Assembly (NCBI GenBank): GCA_963660435.1
Contig: CAVKYI010000001.1
Coordinates: forward strand, 261,783-325,782
Source of the DNA: Hallerella sp963660435
GTDB taxonomy: Bacteria; Fibrobacterota; Fibrobacteria; Fibrobacterales; Fibrobacteraceae
Direction of reading: 5' to 3'
DNA length: 64,000 nt
Shown here: positions 61,683 through 64,000 of the stretch, one piece after another
Layout: each line of letters begins with the position of its first letter
How positions within the stretch are numbered: the first letter of the stretch is position 1
Translations under genes and position numbers: made by a program
The notes under the pieces: generated by a model
Seen by the model: the letters and a program-made list of their open reading frames with translations, nothing else
Told to the model about the DNA's origin: nothing
Database searches by the model: none

Positions 61683-62137
61683 AAAATCCCCTGGTGGGAA
61701 TCGTCACGGGCAGCGCTTCGGACAAGGCGATTGTCGATAAGGTAACGGGCATCCTCGACGAATTCGGAATCGCCTGGGAATACAACGTTCTTTCCGCCCA
61801 CCGTACGCCGAACAAGACGGCGAAGTATGCGCAGGAAGCCGCCGGTCGCGGCGTGCAGGTCCTGATAGGGATTGCCGGTCTCGCCGCCGCTCTTCCGGGG
61901 ACTCTTGCCGCAAACACGATTCTTCCGGTAATCGGCGTTCCGGGGGACGGCGGTCCTCTTTCGGGTGTGGATGCCCTGCATTCCATCGTGCAGATGCCGT
62001 CCGGGATTCCCGTGGCGACGGTCGGAATCGGAAACGGCAAGAACGCCGCCTATCTCGCGATTGCGATTCTCGCGCTTTCTCATGCGGACATTCGCGAAAA
62101 GCTTGTCGCTTACCGCAAGTCCCTGGGCGATATCTAA
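61670..62137 (+). CDS. purE: N5-carboxyaminoimidazole ribonucleotide mutase / AIR carboxylase
   Basis: The 155-residue PurE has GIVTGSASDKAIVDKVTGIL, the catalytic-site WEYNVLSAHRTPNKTAKYAQ, and IGIAGLAAALPGTLAANTIL followed by PVIGVPGDGGPLSGVDALHS and IVQMPSGIPVATVGIG. The usual class I AGAGGAAHLPG loop is here AGLAAALPG, seen in a subset of PurE proteins; I cannot decide between mutase and direct carboxylase activity. It starts inside the end of purD, and the next gene starts with a GTG directly after its stop. Confidence 0.93.
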   Translation: MQEVKNPLVGIVTGSASDKAIVDKVTGILDEFGIAWEYNVLSAHRTPNKTAKYAQEAAGRGVQVLIGIAGLAAALPGTLAANTILPVIGVPGDGGPLSGVDALHSIVQMPSGIPVATVGIGNGKNAAYLAIAILALSHADIREKLVAYRKSLGDI

Positions 62138-62905
62138 GTGCTTCGTACACTCTCCCTCGTCCTCTTGTCCGCAGTCGCCGCGTTCTCCCTGGATGCGGCA
62201 AGCGTTCCCTGGGCGAAGGGGGAACAGCTCTTCTTTCGACTGAGCTGGGGATTTGTCACGGCGGGTTCCGCCGACATGAGCGTCTATCCGCGCGATGACG
62301 GAAAAGTGGAATTTGAAAGCGTTGCGCGGAACAACGGCGCGTTCAAGTCGATATATCCGGTCGCCGATACGATTCGGACGGTTTCTTCCGCGGAAACGCT
62401 TCTTCCCGACGTGTTTTCTAAAATCCTGAACGAAGGCTCCTATTTCAGCACGTCCCGGATTCTCTTTGACCGGAAAGCCCAAAAGGCGGTCCTTTCCGAT
62501 ACCGTCTTCACGACTTCGCGCCGCAACGCCTTCAAGTCGAGCGTGGATACGGTTCTTTCCCTTGCCGGCGACGAACATTGCATCATTTCGGCGTTTTACC
62601 GGGTCCGCAGCATGGATCTGACCGGGAAGAAGGAAACCTATTTTTCGGCGGTCAGCGGAAAGAAGCGCTATTCCCTTCGGGTGATAGTCCACGGGAGAGA
62701 AACCGTCGAAACGAAACTCGGCAAGTTCAAATGCATCAAGGTGGAGCCCGTCTTGGGCGATGACGGGGCGTTCAAGGCCTCGGGAAGGCTCTTTATCTGG
62801 CTTTCGGACGACAGCAGGCGGTTGCCCGTGCTGATGCGCGTGAAGATTCCCATTGGTTCCATCAAGGGGGAACTGGTGAAATTCAACCAGGGAAGCGCGA
62901 AATGA
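62138..62905 (+). CDS. DUF3108 secreted protein
   Basis: This 255-residue protein has a signal peptide (MLRTLSLVLLSAVAAFSLDA) and the DUF3108 pattern. The repeated strands are LFFRLSWGFVTAGSADMSVY, FESVARNNGAFKSIYPVADT, ILFDRKAQKAVLSDTVFTT, TYFSAVSGKKRYSLRVIVHG and a C-terminal LFIWLSDDSRRLPVLMRVKI followed by GSIKGELV. DUF3108 proteins are periplasmic or outer-membrane associated and of unknown role. The GTG start follows the purE stop with no gap, so it belongs to the purD-purE operon. Confidence 0.85.
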   Translation: MLRTLSLVLLSAVAAFSLDAASVPWAKGEQLFFRLSWGFVTAGSADMSVYPRDDGKVEFESVARNNGAFKSIYPVADTIRTVSSAETLLPDVFSKILNEGSYFSTSRILFDRKAQKAVLSDTVFTTSRRNAFKSSVDTVLSLAGDEHCIISAFYRVRSMDLTGKKETYFSAVSGKKRYSLRVIVHGRETVETKLGKFKCIKVEPVLGDDGAFKASGRLFIWLSDDSRRLPVLMRVKIPIGSIKGELVKFNQGSAK

Positions 62906-62944
62906 CGTTCCGAGACATTTTCAATTTTCTTTTACAGAAATATT

Positions 62945-62974
62945 TTGCTTATATCCTTTAGAATAAACTATATT
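62945..62974 (+). promoter_or_regulatory. Sigma70-like promoter
   Basis: TTGCTT (62945-62950) and TATATT (62969-62974) with an 18-bp spacer lie 43 bp before the gene at 63018. A GAGG ribosome binding element lies between. Confidence 0.6.
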
Positions 62975-63017
62975 GGAAAACGGAACTGTTCTATCTATAA
63001 ATAGAGGCTCTTTAGCG

Positions 63018-63839
63018 ATGTTTAAAAAGATAAGTGTCCTGTTGTTTGCGTTGGCCATGGCCAGCTTTGCCCAGAACGATGAAGACTCTTACGAGGCTGA
63101 CGCTTCGGACGGAAACGCCTATGTCGAGGAATCCGATTCCCGGGCCATCGACCGCGCCAAGCGCCGCGAATTCGAAAAAGACCAGCGACTCGATGAATTC
63201 GCGAACAATATCCGTCGCCGCGACTGGCTGAAAGATCGCCTTGTATTCCAGCTAGGCATGGGATCGCGCCAGCCGGTCATGGGAGAAACGGGGCTAGGCA
63301 TGGGTTTCGGTTTCGGAGCGGAATACATCACGCGTTGGCATCTTGGTCTCTATGGTTCGTTCGGCTTCATCCCGAGCGGCGACGATCCGGACTTTTCGAA
63401 CTTTTCCCTGGAAGGCGGTACGGGCTGGAAAGTCGGTCTGAACTACTACCTTTTCCCGAAGAACCCGCTGCATTTGGGATTTTCCGCTTCCTATGGAACG
63501 GTCTATTACGATCATGACGTCGTTGCGGATTCCACAAACGACTTCACCCGCAAGCTACTCACGACAATGGGTTTCCAGTTTGATGTCCTCATCACCTATC
63601 TGACAAACGAGTGGTACTATCTTCAGTTTGCAATCGGCATGTACTATGCGCCGAACGCCTATGACGATTCCCATCAAAAGAACCTGAAGGGCGAAGAAGT
63701 GTCCCGCGTGATAGACAAGGATGGCATTTCGAAATTTGGACTTGTCTTCGGCATTACGATAGGATTTGCCTTGCCGGAGTTCTTCCCGGATGCGACAGAA
63801 ATCCGTCGTCGTGAACGTGAAAAGAAATATGACGACTAG
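63018..63839 (+). CDS. Predicted outer-membrane beta-barrel protein with charged N-terminal helix
   Basis: This 273-residue protein has a signal peptide (MFKKISVLLFALAMASFA) and an acidic stretch (about 19-40). A highly charged predicted helix follows (about 41-75, DRAKRREFEKDQRLDEFANN). Residues 80-255 show amphipathic strands (LGMGFGFGAEYITRWHLGLY, GWKVGLNYYLFPKNPLHLGF, MGFQFDVLITYLTNEWYYLQ) typical of an eight-to-ten strand outer-membrane barrel. The C-terminus is again charged (EIRRREREKKYDD). I recognise no named family. It has its own promoter and terminator, so it is monocistronic. Confidence 0.65.
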   Translation: MFKKISVLLFALAMASFAQNDEDSYEADASDGNAYVEESDSRAIDRAKRREFEKDQRLDEFANNIRRRDWLKDRLVFQLGMGSRQPVMGETGLGMGFGFGAEYITRWHLGLYGSFGFIPSGDDPDFSNFSLEGGTGWKVGLNYYLFPKNPLHLGFSASYGTVYYDHDVVADSTNDFTRKLLTTMGFQFDVLITYLTNEWYYLQFAIGMYYAPNAYDDSHQKNLKGEEVSRVIDKDGISKFGLVFGITIGFALPEFFPDATEIRRREREKKYDD

Positions 63840-63861
63840 TCGCTAAAAATTGAATTTGACA

Positions 63862-63893
63862 AAAAGCCTCGCCGTGAAAACGGCGGGGCTTTT
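63862..63893 (+). terminator. Rho-independent terminator
   Basis: An 11-bp stem (AAGCCTCGCCG with CGGCGGGGCTT, one T-G pair, loop TGAAAA) is followed by TTTGCTTG. The T-tract is short but the stem is strong. Confidence 0.8.
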
Positions 63894-63942
63894 GCTTGCC
63901 GTTGGAATGTTCCCAAATTTTTACGCAAGTTCCGGTAGATAT

Positions 63943-63960
63943 TTTGACTTATAGGTCAAA
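63943..63960. promoter_or_regulatory. Palindrome TTTGAC-N6-GTCAAA
   Basis: A perfect 6-bp inverted repeat with a 6-bp centre lies in the gene-free stretch after the last terminator. It could be an operator for a gene beyond the window edge. I see no coding sequence in 63894-64000. Confidence 0.4.
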
Positions 63961-64000
63961 TTGCAGGATAAAAACGCAGTCAAGTCTTTGCACGACAATG

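Overview
The window looks like a chromosomal segment from a member of the Fibrobacteraceae (Fibrobacter or a close relative). This rests on three things. There is a lipoprotein with the Fibrobacter succinogenes major paralogous (FISUMP-type) domain at 24.6-25.5 kb. There are secreted plant-cell-wall enzymes: two GH8 glucanases and a GH74 xyloglucanase. Several secreted proteins end in a type IX-secretion-like C-terminal module or carry serine-rich linkers after a lipobox. Base composition is moderate to GC-rich in most genes, with an AT-rich patch at about 11.2-15.6 kb. I see no CRISPR array, insertion sequence or prophage.

Layout. 0-3.5 kb: a truncated GH8 gene, a secreted protein with a C-terminal sorting-like domain, and a GH8 lipoprotein. 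3.6-8.1 kb: a DUF4143 AAA ATPase preceded by three evenly spaced operator-like sites, diverging from the anaerobic ribonucleotide reductase pair nrdD-nrdG. 8.2-11.2 kb: an orphan LytTR response regulator, a sodium:neurotransmitter-type symporter and an inositol-monophosphatase-family enzyme. 11.2-15.6 kb: a frameshifted secreted protein and a type IIG restriction-modification enzyme, both AT-rich and probably acquired. 15.6-23.0 kb: an outer-membrane barrel protein, uvrC-dinB, and a tightly coupled envelope operon (lipoprotein, LPP20-like protein, TPM-domain protein, nucleotidyltransferase-like protein). 23.0-34.0 kb: nnrD, ispD, the FISUMP lipoprotein, a Gfo/Idh/MocA oxidoreductase, a prepilin peptidase, a 1761-residue multidomain lipoprotein coupled to a DUF6941-like gene, a phosphopantetheinyl transferase and a small lipoprotein. 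34.0-43.1 kb: tRNA-Val(GAC) and a recC-recB-recD operon. 43.1-50.8 kb: GH74, a DtxR/MntR regulator with a probable autoregulatory site, a secreted protein, purT and polA. 51.0-59.3 kb: the classic rpsB-tsf-pyrH-frr-uppS-cdsA-dxr-rseP cluster, interrupted by a solitary DNA methyltransferase. 59.4-64.0 kb: a NERD-nuclease protein, purD-purE, a DUF3108 protein and an outer-membrane barrel protein.

Functionally the segment mixes housekeeping with niche traits. Housekeeping covers translation, isoprenoid precursors (ispD, dxr, uppS), phospholipids (cdsA), purines (purT, purD, purE) and DNA repair (uvrC, dinB, polA, recBCD). Niche traits are anaerobic dNTP synthesis and cellulose/xyloglucan attack. 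The observations most worth a second look are: the 32-bp-phased triple operator at the DUF4143 ATPase; a recurring TATATT-like -10 only 5-8 nt from start codons, which suggests leaderless mRNAs; the methyltransferase inside the rpsB-rseP cluster; the uncharacterised four-gene envelope operon; a PolA with a decayed proofreading site; and the frameshifted secreted protein next to the type IIG enzyme.
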